From CAUZIB01 sp963578805 (lineage in GTDB: Bacteria; Acidobacteriota; Vicinamibacteria; Vicinamibacterales; UBA8438), in assembly GCA_963578805.1 (NCBI GenBank), contig CAUZDY010000008.1, positions 1-64,000 on the forward strand: DNA of 64,000 nt. Direction: 5' to 3'. The notes under the pieces are model-generated. The model was not told the DNA's origin and did not search any database. It saw only the letters and a list, made by a program, of their open reading frames with translations. The position numbers and the translations under genes are program-made. Below are positions 42,371-50,625 of this stretch, piece by piece. Within the stretch, counting starts at the first letter, position 1; the number at the start of each line of letters is the position of its first letter.

Positions 42371-43738
42371 ATGATAAAGCGTACTAGGCGACTTCGAGTT
42401 GGGTTGGTGGTATGTTGGGCAGCATCGTCTGTTTTCGCGTCGTGGACCGCGGCTCGCCAGGAGAGTGGGGTTACGTCGACCCGACCGTTGGTCTATTCGG
42501 CCGTCGTCGATGCGCTCATCCATCCCGTGTCGGCGGAGTTCATTGAGCAGACGATCGCACGAGCTGATGCCGACGACGCGGCGCTAGTAGTAATCACGCT
42601 GCGGACACCCGGCGGCCTCGTCGATTCCACCCGGTCCATAAATACGAGCATCATTGGCGCCGACACCCCGGTGGTCGTATATGTCGGACCAAGTGGGACC
42701 CGGGCCGCGTCGGCTGGTTTTCTGATCACGATCGCCGCCGATGTTGCGGCGATGGCTCCGGGGACTCACATTGGGGCGGCGCATCCGGTGTCCGGAAGTG
42801 GTGCCGCCATGGATGAGGTCGCGGCGGAGAAGGCGGCATCCGATGTTGCAGCGTATGCGCGGTCGATCGCCAGTCAGCGGGGCCGGAACGTCGAGTTGGC
42901 TGAGAAGGCGGTCACCGAAAGTCAATCGTTCACCGAGCAGGAAGCGCTCACTGCCGCCCCCCCGCTGGTCGATTTGGTCGTCAGTGATTTCGACGACCTG
43001 CTCCGGCAGCTGGACGGCCGGATGGTGACGCGGTGGAACGGCGAGACTGTGGCTCTAAATACAGGTGACGCGCGCGTCGTAGAGGTCGAAATGAATTGGC
43101 GGCAAGAGCTGCTCAGTGCGATTGCACATCCCCAGGTGGCGGTGATGTTGTTTAGTCTAGGCACACTTGGGCTGACGGTCGAGCTCTGGAATCCCGGTGG
43201 GATTATTCCAGGCATCGTGGGTGGGCTCTGTCTCCTGTTGGCATTTTTTGCCTTTCAGATCTTGCCGATCAATTACGTTGGGTTACTCCTGATTCTCTTC
43301 GGTCTGTTGCTGCTAGTGGCTGAGATGATGACGACGACGTTTGGTCTTCTGGCAACCGGTGGGATAGTGAGTATGGTACTTGGCTCCGTCATGTTGATCG
43401 ATTCACCGGCGCCTGAGATGCAGCTGGGGGGGTTGTTCATCGCCGCGTCGATGGTCGGGTTGGCGGTGGTCACCTTTCTTTTGGTTCGGCTCGGTGTACG
43501 CGCCCAAATGGCGCCGCCCGTCAGCGGCCGTGCCGGTATGATTAAAGAAATTGGGAAAGCGCTAAGTCCGATCGGTCCGAGAACCCCTGGACGCGTTACC
43601 ACGCACGGGGAAATTTGGGCCGCTACGTCCGAGGAGGACATCAACGAGGGCGACCAGGTTTGTGTCGTCTCGATTGACGGCATGCGGCTTACCGTTCGTC
43701 GCCTTACACCTGCCAGACCCGGAGGGTCACAGACATGA
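42371..43738 (+). CDS. NfeD-family membrane-bound serine protease
   Basis: A 455-residue long-form NfeD (NfeD1b-like) protein. A signal peptide or helix (residues 7-30) is followed by a ClpP-class protease domain: TPGGLVDSTRSI near residue 76 and VGPSGTRAASAGFLIT with the catalytic Ser near 110. Four or five membrane helices follow (about 260-370), and the C-terminal NfeD OB domain ends the protein (GRVTTHGEIWAATSEEDI, GDQVCVVSIDGMRLTVRR). Such proteases cleave stomatin-family proteins, and its partner is encoded next, overlapping by four bases. Confidence 0.9.
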   Translation: MIKRTRRLRVGLVVCWAASSVFASWTAARQESGVTSTRPLVYSAVVDALIHPVSAEFIEQTIARADADDAALVVITLRTPGGLVDSTRSINTSIIGADTPVVVYVGPSGTRAASAGFLITIAADVAAMAPGTHIGAAHPVSGSGAAMDEVAAEKAASDVAAYARSIASQRGRNVELAEKAVTESQSFTEQEALTAAPPLVDLVVSDFDDLLRQLDGRMVTRWNGETVALNTGDARVVEVEMNWRQELLSAIAHPQVAVMLFSLGTLGLTVELWNPGGIIPGIVGGLCLLLAFFAFQILPINYVGLLLILFGLLLLVAEMMTTTFGLLATGGIVSMVLGSVMLIDSPAPEMQLGGLFIAASMVGLAVVTFLLVRLGVRAQMAPPVSGRAGMIKEIGKALSPIGPRTPGRVTTHGEIWAATSEEDINEGDQVCVVSIDGMRLTVRRLTPARPGGSQT

Positions 43739-44508
43739 GTCCCTATTTCATCGCCGCGCTCATCATCGGTGCTTACCTTGTGAACTCGGTCAAGATCTTG
43801 AACGAATATGAGCGCGGCGTGATCTTCCGGCTCGGGAAGCTTTTATCGAGTCCCAAGGGGCCGGGCGTGATCCTGGTGTTCGCGCCAATTGACCGTATGG
43901 TAAAGGTTGGTCTCCGGACGATTGTGATGGACGTGCCACCGCAGGACGTCATTACGCGAGACAACGTGTCGGTCAAGGTGAATGCCGTCGTCTATTTTCG
44001 GGTTATGGATCCGCAGCGGGCGATCGTGGAGGTCGAGAATTTCCACTATGCCACCTCGCAGTTGGCGCAGACGACATTGCGAGCCGTCCTGGGGCAGGTC
44101 GAGCTAGACGACCTCCTCGCTGAGCGTGAGCGGCTGAATCAAAATCTACAGCAAATTCTCGACACGCAGACCGACCCATGGGGCGTCAAAGTGTCGGCCG
44201 TGGAGGTGAAGCATGTCGATCTGCCCCCTGATATGCAGCGGGCGATCGCAAAGCAGGCGGAAGCTGAGCGCGAGAAGCGTGCTAAAATCATCCACGCAGA
44301 AGGCGAGTTCCAGGCGTCGACGCAGCTCGCCAACGCGGCAGAAGTCATCGCCAAACAACCGCTCGCCGTGACGCTTCGGTATCTCCAGACGGCAACCGAG
44401 GTGGCAGGTTCGGACAAGAACTCGACGCTTATCTTTCCGTTACCGGTGGATTTACTCAGCGTGTTCATGCCCAAGACTACATCCGGGGAAGAGCCCGGAT
44501 CGAAGTAG
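43735..44508 (+). CDS. stomatin/SPFH-family membrane protein (slipin)
   Basis: A 257-residue slipin. A single N-terminal membrane helix (residues 3-17) precedes the SPFH core, marked by YERGVIFRLGKL, PGVILVFAPIDRMVKVGLRT, DNVSVKVNAVVYFRV and LAQTTLRAVLGQVELDDLLAERE. The C-terminal helical domain contains ALAKQAEAERE-like EAEREKRAKIIHAEGE. Partnered with the upstream NfeD protease, it likely forms oligomers that organise membrane domains. The start overlaps nfeD by four bases, implying coupled translation. Confidence 0.94.
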   Translation: MSPYFIAALIIGAYLVNSVKILNEYERGVIFRLGKLLSSPKGPGVILVFAPIDRMVKVGLRTIVMDVPPQDVITRDNVSVKVNAVVYFRVMDPQRAIVEVENFHYATSQLAQTTLRAVLGQVELDDLLAERERLNQNLQQILDTQTDPWGVKVSAVEVKHVDLPPDMQRAIAKQAEAEREKRAKIIHAEGEFQASTQLANAAEVIAKQPLAVTLRYLQTATEVAGSDKNSTLIFPLPVDLLSVFMPKTTSGEEPGSK

Positions 44509-44546
44509 GCCAAAAATCGCAAGCCTGAACGGCGTTGTCTTACCTC

Positions 44547-45266
44547 ATGCCTTCTGCGGCTTCCAGCGAGACCACACCAACTGCCAAACAGGTTGTCTTT
44601 CTCTTAATGGCGGCCACAGTGGTGGCCGTCGTGGTGTTTCTCTGCGGGGTGTTGGTCGGCCGGGACCTTCCAGTCGGTGGCGGACCTATCTCGGCTGATG
44701 GATCCGACATGGCTACTACCTACGACTTGCCGACAGCGACGCTCAGCTCGCCCAGCTCAGAGCCGTCGGCGGCTGCCGGCCAAAGTGCCGAGCTGACGTA
44801 CTATCGCCGCCTGGACGGCAGCCAGGCGGCTCCAGACGTGCTGCGTCCAGGCTCAAGTGGCGGAGGGTCAGACGTCGACAGCTCGCCGGTCCAGGTCCAG
44901 GACGGAGGCGACGAGCGTCCGAACACCCCCGAGCCCGGTGAGCAGGACATCCATCGCGGATCTGTCGAAACCCAAGCGCAGGAGTCACAGCTATTGCCGT
45001 CTGTGTCCGAGTTGGCATCGGTAGTCCAAGCGACGGACGGCTATTCGGTACAGGTCATGGCCTTGCGCTCTTTGGTAGCGGCCCGGGAAGTCGTGACACG
45101 GCTCTCCGACAAAGGCTTTCCGGCGACGGTCGTGCTCCCAGAGGCCGATGCCCCCAGTGCATTGTTCCGGATTCGCGTTGGACCGTATGAGGACCGAGCC
45201 GAAGCCCAGCGCATCATGAGTCGCCTGGAGACCGAAGAACAATTCGAGGCGTTCGTTACCCGCTGA
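44547..45266 (+). CDS. SPOR-domain membrane protein
   Basis: A 239-residue protein with an N-terminal cytoplasmic lead, one membrane helix (residues 14-38), a long Ser/Pro/Asp-rich periplasmic linker, and a C-terminal SPOR domain from about residue 160 (YSVQVMALRSLVAAREVVTR, then FRIRVGPYEDRAEAQRIMSR). SPOR domains bind glycan strands lacking peptides, usually at the division site, as in FtsN and DamX. ATG 44547 is used; TTG 44535 is also in frame. It is followed immediately by lnt, whose start overlaps the stop. Confidence 0.87.
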   Translation: MPSAASSETTPTAKQVVFLLMAATVVAVVVFLCGVLVGRDLPVGGGPISADGSDMATTYDLPTATLSSPSSEPSAAAGQSAELTYYRRLDGSQAAPDVLRPGSSGGGSDVDSSPVQVQDGGDERPNTPEPGEQDIHRGSVETQAQESQLLPSVSELASVVQATDGYSVQVMALRSLVAAREVVTRLSDKGFPATVVLPEADAPSALFRIRVGPYEDRAEAQRIMSRLETEEQFEAFVTR

Positions 45267-46816
45267 TGCTCGCCCTCCTCTCGGGCGTGTTGCTCTTTCT
45301 TAGTTTTCCCAGTTTCGGTCATCCTGCCTTCGCGTGGATTGCGCTTCTACCGCTGCTGGTGACGACGGCTCATGCATCCTCTTCGATCCAGGCGTTTCGT
45401 CGAGGCCTCTTGACTGGGGTCGTGCACTTCATTGGCACGATTTACTGGATCCCTCGAGTGCTGGAGGATTTCGGAGGGTTGTCTCTCGCGGCATCGTGGG
45501 GTGTTCACCTGCTCTTAGTCGGTTACCTGGCACTGTTCCCCGCGCTGTTCGCGGTCGCCATCTGGATGCTCTGCCGGCGTTTTGGCGCAGCGGCTGTAGT
45601 CGCCGCACCAGCCGTCTGGGTGACAAGCGAGCTTGGCCGAATCTATCTCTTTACCGGGTTTCCGTGGGAACTCTTGGGTTACAGCCAGGCCTCGGTGTTG
45701 TGGGTGGCTCAGCTTGCGAGCGTCGTGGGGGTTCTCGGGGTTTCCGCCCTAGTTGCATCGGTCAGTGGGTCTCTGGCATATCTCGTCCTGGCGGGACGGC
45801 GGCGGGCGGGCGGTGTCCTGGCGGGGACGGTTGCGCTCATCGTCGTGTGCCTCGCCTTCGGTAATCTGCGTGTGAAGTCGGACAAATGGGTCGACGCTGG
45901 TATCCCGCTGAGGATAGCTGTGGTCCAGGGGAACATCGCCCAGGATGATAAATGGGATCCTGCGCTAGGCGACATGATTCTCGACAAGTATCTCGCGTTG
46001 ACACATCGAGCCGTTGACGAGGGTGCGAGTCTCGTCGTGTGGCCTGAGGCGGCCACGCCCTTTGCCTTCCAGACCGACTCGCGTTCCGAGCGTATTCGCC
46101 ATCTTGCGCGTGAGCGGGGCGTCTATCTTCTACTGGGGACCACTGACGTCATATGGGATGATGAGCCCAGGTACTACAACGCTGCAGTCCTCGTTGACTT
46201 GAGAGGCGCGACTGCTGGGGTGTATCACAAGCAGCATCTCGTGCCGTTTGGTGAGTATGTACCGATGCAGGACCTGTTCTCGTTCGTGTCACCACTGGTC
46301 GAAAACGTCGGGGGATTTTCAGCGGGTGATGCCCCGGTGACGTTAATTATGGGGGACCAGGCAATTGGTGTGGCTGTTTGCTACGAGATTATCTATCCTG
46401 GACTCGTTCGCGGTTTCGTGACGGGTGGGAGTCGTCTGCTCACGACTGTCACCAATGACGCGTGGTACGGCCGCACTGCGGCGCCGTACCAGCACTTCCA
46501 GCAGGCGACCATGCGTGCGATCGAACAGGGTCGCTTCCTTGTTCGGGCCGCCAACACCGGCATCAGTGGAGTGATTGACCCCTACGGTCGAGTCATCGCA
46601 CAGACCGCGCTGTTTCAGGATGATGTGCTCACGGCCAACGTGCGGTTGATCGACGATCTGACACTGTATACGAGGTACGGTGATCTACTGGCGTTTGGCT
46701 GCGGCATCATGACGCTGGCGCTACTGATGGTTGTGGGCGTCACGCAGGGCATTCGCCCGGGTCGGCGACGAGCGACTGATTCGATGGAACCAGGACGGAG
46801 GCGTGGTGAAAATTGA
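45266..46816 (+). CDS. lnt: apolipoprotein N-acyltransferase
   Basis: Lnt, 516 residues, transfers an acyl chain from phospholipid to the N-terminal Cys of lipoproteins. Six to eight membrane segments frame a nitrilase-fold domain with the Glu-Lys-Cys triad: Glu in VVWPEAATPF, Lys in HKQHLVPFGEYVP and Cys in GVAVCYEIIYP. This fits the many lipoprotein-like products in the window. ATG 45266 overlaps the SPOR gene by one base, and prfB begins within its last codons. Confidence 0.95.
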   Translation: MLALLSGVLLFLSFPSFGHPAFAWIALLPLLVTTAHASSSIQAFRRGLLTGVVHFIGTIYWIPRVLEDFGGLSLAASWGVHLLLVGYLALFPALFAVAIWMLCRRFGAAAVVAAPAVWVTSELGRIYLFTGFPWELLGYSQASVLWVAQLASVVGVLGVSALVASVSGSLAYLVLAGRRRAGGVLAGTVALIVVCLAFGNLRVKSDKWVDAGIPLRIAVVQGNIAQDDKWDPALGDMILDKYLALTHRAVDEGASLVVWPEAATPFAFQTDSRSERIRHLARERGVYLLLGTTDVIWDDEPRYYNAAVLVDLRGATAGVYHKQHLVPFGEYVPMQDLFSFVSPLVENVGGFSAGDAPVTLIMGDQAIGVAVCYEIIYPGLVRGFVTGGSRLLTTVTNDAWYGRTAAPYQHFQQATMRAIEQGRFLVRAANTGISGVIDPYGRVIAQTALFQDDVLTANVRLIDDLTLYTRYGDLLAFGCGIMTLALLMVVGVTQGIRPGRRRATDSMEPGRRRGEN

Positions 46817-47943
46817 GTACGAGGAGCTAATTCGACGCTACCAGGATCTCATGAAACGGGCGGCTGACCTGCGGAGTTATCTTTGACGCAGCCAGTCCCG
46901 TAAGTGAGATCGCCGAGCTCGAGGCAAGGGCTGCAGCCCCGGACTTTTGGAACGACAACGATGCCGCCCAACGTGTCCTGCAACGCCGTCAACGACTTCA
47001 AGAGGACCATGAACTCGCGATTTCCTTGAAACAGCGGGCTGACGATCTTGCAGTACTGGTTGATTGGGCGGGTCAGGGGGAAAGTGTCGAGGACGACCTT
47101 AAGGTGGCCCTGGACGGTCTCTCCAATGAGATCGATGCGGCCGAGATCAAGAAAATGCTAAGCGGTGAACACGATCGCTGCAACGCGATTGTGACGATTC
47201 ACCCCGGAGCTGGCGGGACCGAGTCTCAGGACTGGGCGGAGATGCTGCTTCGCGCGTATCTTCGTTGGGCAGAGCGCCGAGGGTTGACACGAGACATCAT
47301 CGACTATCAACCGGGCGATGAGGCTGGAATTAAAGCCGCGACGGTCACCGTGAAGGGGGACTATGCCTACGGCCTACTGTTGGCCGAGGTGGGCGTTCAC
47401 CGCCTTGTTCGTATTTCACCCTTCGACCAGGCTGCCCGGCGACATACCTCGTTCGCGTCGGTCTTTGTGTGGCCAGAGCTCCCGGAGAACGTGGAGGTTG
47501 AGGTTGATGGTAAGGATCTTCGGATCGATACCTACCGGTCGAGCGGAGCCGGCGGACAGCACGTCAACGTGACGGACTCTGCGGTTCGGATCACCCACCT
47601 GCCCACCGGGATTGTGGTCTCGTGTCAGAACGAGCGGTCACAACACCGAAACCGCGCTTCTGCGATGAGCGTGCTCAGGGCGCGTCTCTACGATGTCAAG
47701 ATCAAGGCGCAGCAGGAGAAAATGGAGAAAATCGGGGGAGAAAAGAAGGACATCGCCTTCGGTAGTCAGATCCGAAGCTATGTCCTGCATCCGTACCGGC
47801 TGGTCAAGGACCACCGAACGAAGATGAATGTCGGCAACGTCGACCGTGTCCTCGATGGTGACCTCGACGGTTTTATCAAGACCTATCTCATGCAGAAGGC
47901 GGCCGGCACCTTGGGCGATGGCGGCGGAGCCAATGAGACCTGA
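46806..47943 (+). CDS. prfB: peptide chain release factor 2, with programmed +1 frameshift
   Basis: RF2, which terminates translation at UGA and UAA. The gene starts at GTG 46806 (or 46803), overlapping lnt, and runs 26 codons to CTT followed by TGA at 46884-46886. Shifting one base, the frame continues from GAC at 46885 to 47943, giving about 378 residues. RF2 features are the SPF recognition motif (RISPFDQAARR) and the GAGGQHVN peptidyl-hydrolase loop, and ERSQHRNRASAM after it. The frameshift lets RF2 control its own level: when RF2 is scarce the in-frame UGA is read slowly and the shift occurs. Confidence 0.93.
46872..46887 (+). promoter_or_regulatory. RF2 programmed frameshift site
   Basis: CGGAGTTATCTTTGAC contains a Shine-Dalgarno-like GGAG just upstream of the slippery CTT and the in-frame TGA followed by C. 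The classical site is an AGGGGG stretch and TATCTTTGAC; here the second half is identical and the first is a weaker match. Confidence 0.9.
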
Positions 47944-47994
47944 CCTAAAGGTGCGCGACCAAGCCAACCGGTCGATAGTGAGTACGGCCTCCGG

Positions 47995-50382
47995 TCATTG
48001 GAAGAGGGCGGCACCCGGCTCGGTGCCCGCGATAAACGTTTCTTGCAGGGCGCCTCTCGACCACGGCTCTGTGACATCGCCCGTCGTAGAGTCGATTGAC
48101 CTAAAGACGATATTGTTGGGCGTGCGGAACCCTCGGGGCGCCTCGCGGCCATCGATATGTGCGCGAACGAAGTCAATCCAGATAGGGAGCGCGACCCGCG
48201 CACCCTCTTCTGTGTCGCCCAGCGTCTTCTTTTCGTCATAGCCGACCCAGACCCCGACCGTGATGTCTGGATCGAACCCGACGAACCAGGCGTCGGTGTA
48301 ATCATCCATGGTGCCGGTCTTTCCACCAAGAGGCCAGCCCAGCCTTGACGCGCGTACCCCAGTGCCCCGCTGGACGACGCCTCGCATGAGGCTCACCATG
48401 ATGTACGCCGTATCTGGTCGCAGTGCATCCTGCGGGACCGGACGCGAGGTTTCCAGTACATCACCCGCGCGATCCACTATCCGCTCGATCTGATATGGAA
48501 CCATACGCGTACCTCGGTTCGGAAATGCCGAGTAAGCGCTCGTGACCTCCAGTAGCGTAGTTTCCGCTGAGCCTAGGGCCACAGAGAGAAACGGAGGAAT
48601 TGGAGAAGTAAACCCAAGACGCCTGGCGAAGTCTACGACCGTTTCTGGTCCGATTTGTTTCATAATCCACACGGCGGGGACATTGCGAGACTTCTCTAGT
48701 GCCCGCCGCAGGGTGATCGGTCCCTCGTATGTGAGGTCGTAGTTGGTCGGTTCGTAGGGGTCCTGGTCTGGACCGACATCATAACTGACCGGCTCGTCAA
48801 GCACGATAGACGCAGCGGTGAAGCCCTGATCGACTGCGGCCGCGTAGAGTACGCCTTTGAAGAGAGACCCGAGCTGGCGATAGGCTTGAGTCGCGCGGTT
48901 AAACTTACTACGTTCGAAGTTATAGCCCCCCACCATGGCGAGAATCCGCCCCGTCTGATTCTCGATCGCCAAGAGGGCGCCCTCCGCCAGCGGCTCCTGT
49001 TCGAGCTTGGCTTCGATAGTTGGTTTTGCGAGTTCATTCCCGTTGGCGTCGGCTGTATCGAGTGCCGTGATCTTGATTTCGATCAGATCGCCAGGCCGCA
49101 CGAGTTGGTCGGCCGGTGTCCGTCCGATTCCTCGGAACCCCTCGGTTTCACCCGATGGGAGTGCCCTCAGGCCTTTAGGGACGACCGTTGCCGTATACGG
49201 TCCGAAGCGAACCTGCATGGCGTCACGGTCCACGCTCGTGACGACCGCTGGGACGATATCATCGGCGCCCATCGCGAACACCCATCGGCTGTCCTTGTAG
49301 GAGGCCAGGACTTTCTCGGCGGCCTCAGTGTCAGCCTCGACGGCAACTTCGTCGAGAATATTTCGCTCTGGGGTGCGGAAGCCTCGGCGTTTGTCGTGTG
49401 CCCGAAGACCATTGGCAATTGCCTGATTGGCCGCTACTTGTAGCCGAGCGTCGAGTGTCGTGTGGACACTCAGGCCCTCCTCATACAAACGAGTGGCACC
49501 GTATTCCTTCTCCAAGTGTTGGCGAACCTCCTCGATAAAGTACGGTGCAATCGAGTTGCTTCGCACGGTTCTTTCGGCCAGTCTAATCGGCTGCGCCATG
49601 GCCTCGGCGGCCTCTTCCGTGGAGACGTAGCCCTCAGTCGCCATCCTTTGCAGCGCATAATCGCGGCGGCTCTGTGCCAGTTCCATGTTGACGAGAGGGC
49701 TTTGCCTCGACGGTGTTTGGTGGATGCCGGCAATCATGGCCGCTTCACCAAGTTCGAGCTCTTGCGCCGGCTTTCCGAAGTACAGACGCGAGGCCGCCTC
49801 GACGCCGTAAGCGCTGTGGGAGGACGTGCCGAGCCACATTTGATTGGCGTAGAGCGTGAAAATCTCGCGTTTCGTGTACCGCTTTTCAATGTGAACCGTG
49901 TAGTAGGCTTCCCGAAGCTTGCGCTGCCAGGTCTTCTGGAGACCAAGACTCTCCCCTTTCAGTGTGACGTTGCGGGCGAGTTGCATCGTGATGGTGCTGG
50001 CGCCGGCGGCAGTTAGGTCTCCTTTGATGACGTTCGAGACCATAGTCAAAACGATGCGGGGGATGTTGAAGCCGACGTGGTTGAAGAAATCTCCGTCCTC
50101 GGCAGCGATGATGGCATTCCGAAAAACTTCCGGGATCTCGTCGTAGCTGAGGATGAGGCGCCGCTGTGTTGCGAATTCACCGATCAGCACTCCGGATCGA
50201 TCGTGGATGCGGGTGATTGTTCCTGGAGTGTACCCGTCAAGCTCTGAGATCTCCGGCAGGTCAGGTGAGTAGGCGAATAGCACACCACTCAGTATCCCCA
50301 GCAGAGCCACGATGGCAAATGCACCAAGCACGAGTACCCGCTGGACCAATGATTTTGTCTTCAGATTCTTCTTCCTCGCCAT
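47995..50382 (-). CDS. mrcA: penicillin-binding protein 1A, bifunctional
   Basis: A class A penicillin-binding protein of 795 residues, which polymerises and cross-links peptidoglycan. After a cytoplasmic lead and one membrane helix (residues 15-35), the glycosyltransferase domain is marked by EDGDFFNHVGF and GASTITMQLARNV. The transpeptidase domain carries the SxxK serine in LGSLFKGVLYAAA, SxN in SRNVPAVW and KTG in GGKTGTMDDYTDAWFVG. An OB-like insertion separates the domains. It converges with prfB, 51 bases apart, and is divergent from dnaK. Confidence 0.95.
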   Translation of the reverse strand: MARKKNLKTKSLVQRVLVLGAFAIVALLGILSGVLFAYSPDLPEISELDGYTPGTITRIHDRSGVLIGEFATQRRLILSYDEIPEVFRNAIIAAEDGDFFNHVGFNIPRIVLTMVSNVIKGDLTAAGASTITMQLARNVTLKGESLGLQKTWQRKLREAYYTVHIEKRYTKREIFTLYANQMWLGTSSHSAYGVEAASRLYFGKPAQELELGEAAMIAGIHQTPSRQSPLVNMELAQSRRDYALQRMATEGYVSTEEAAEAMAQPIRLAERTVRSNSIAPYFIEEVRQHLEKEYGATRLYEEGLSVHTTLDARLQVAANQAIANGLRAHDKRRGFRTPERNILDEVAVEADTEAAEKVLASYKDSRWVFAMGADDIVPAVVTSVDRDAMQVRFGPYTATVVPKGLRALPSGETEGFRGIGRTPADQLVRPGDLIEIKITALDTADANGNELAKPTIEAKLEQEPLAEGALLAIENQTGRILAMVGGYNFERSKFNRATQAYRQLGSLFKGVLYAAAVDQGFTAASIVLDEPVSYDVGPDQDPYEPTNYDLTYEGPITLRRALEKSRNVPAVWIMKQIGPETVVDFARRLGFTSPIPPFLSVALGSAETTLLEVTSAYSAFPNRGTRMVPYQIERIVDRAGDVLETSRPVPQDALRPDTAYIMVSLMRGVVQRGTGVRASRLGWPLGGKTGTMDDYTDAWFVGFDPDITVGVWVGYDEKKTLGDTEEGARVALPIWIDFVRAHIDGREAPRGFRTPNNIVFRSIDSTTGDVTEPWSRGALQETFIAGTEPGAALFQ

Positions 50383-50625
50383 GTTTCAGTCTCTGAGAAT
50401 CGTTTATCCGATCGGGTTCAAATATTGTACACGGCTCGAAGACCATCTCTCTAGTGTTCTAGCTTTAGATTTGTAATCAGACCGTTAGTGTGGTTATTGG
50501 GCGGTCACAGCCGAACACGGCTCTGATCCGCTCACTATATGATAAATGTACACTCATATTATATAATCATGTTTGCTATATAATTTAAGGCTCTAGAACA
50601 TTACTTAAGAGCGGGGAAGCAGACG
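50383..50625 (+). promoter_or_regulatory. AT-rich control region ahead of dnaK
   Basis: This 243-base divergent gap is much richer in A and T than its surroundings. Two TATAAT boxes lie at 50562-50567 and 50579-50584, without a clear -35 box. GCTCT (50590-50594) and AGAGC (50608-50612) form an inverted repeat 13 bases ahead of the ATG. The octamer TGTTCTAG at 50455-50462 reappears inverted at 50593-50600. No CIRCE element and no perfect HspR-type HAIR repeat is seen. AGCGGGGAAG is the likely dnaK ribosome site. Confidence 0.6.

Noticed and set aside
50383..50625. CIRCE (HrcA) operator ahead of dnaK
   Set aside because: No TTAGCACTC-N9-GAGTGCTAA-like pair is present, and the linked regulator is MerR type.
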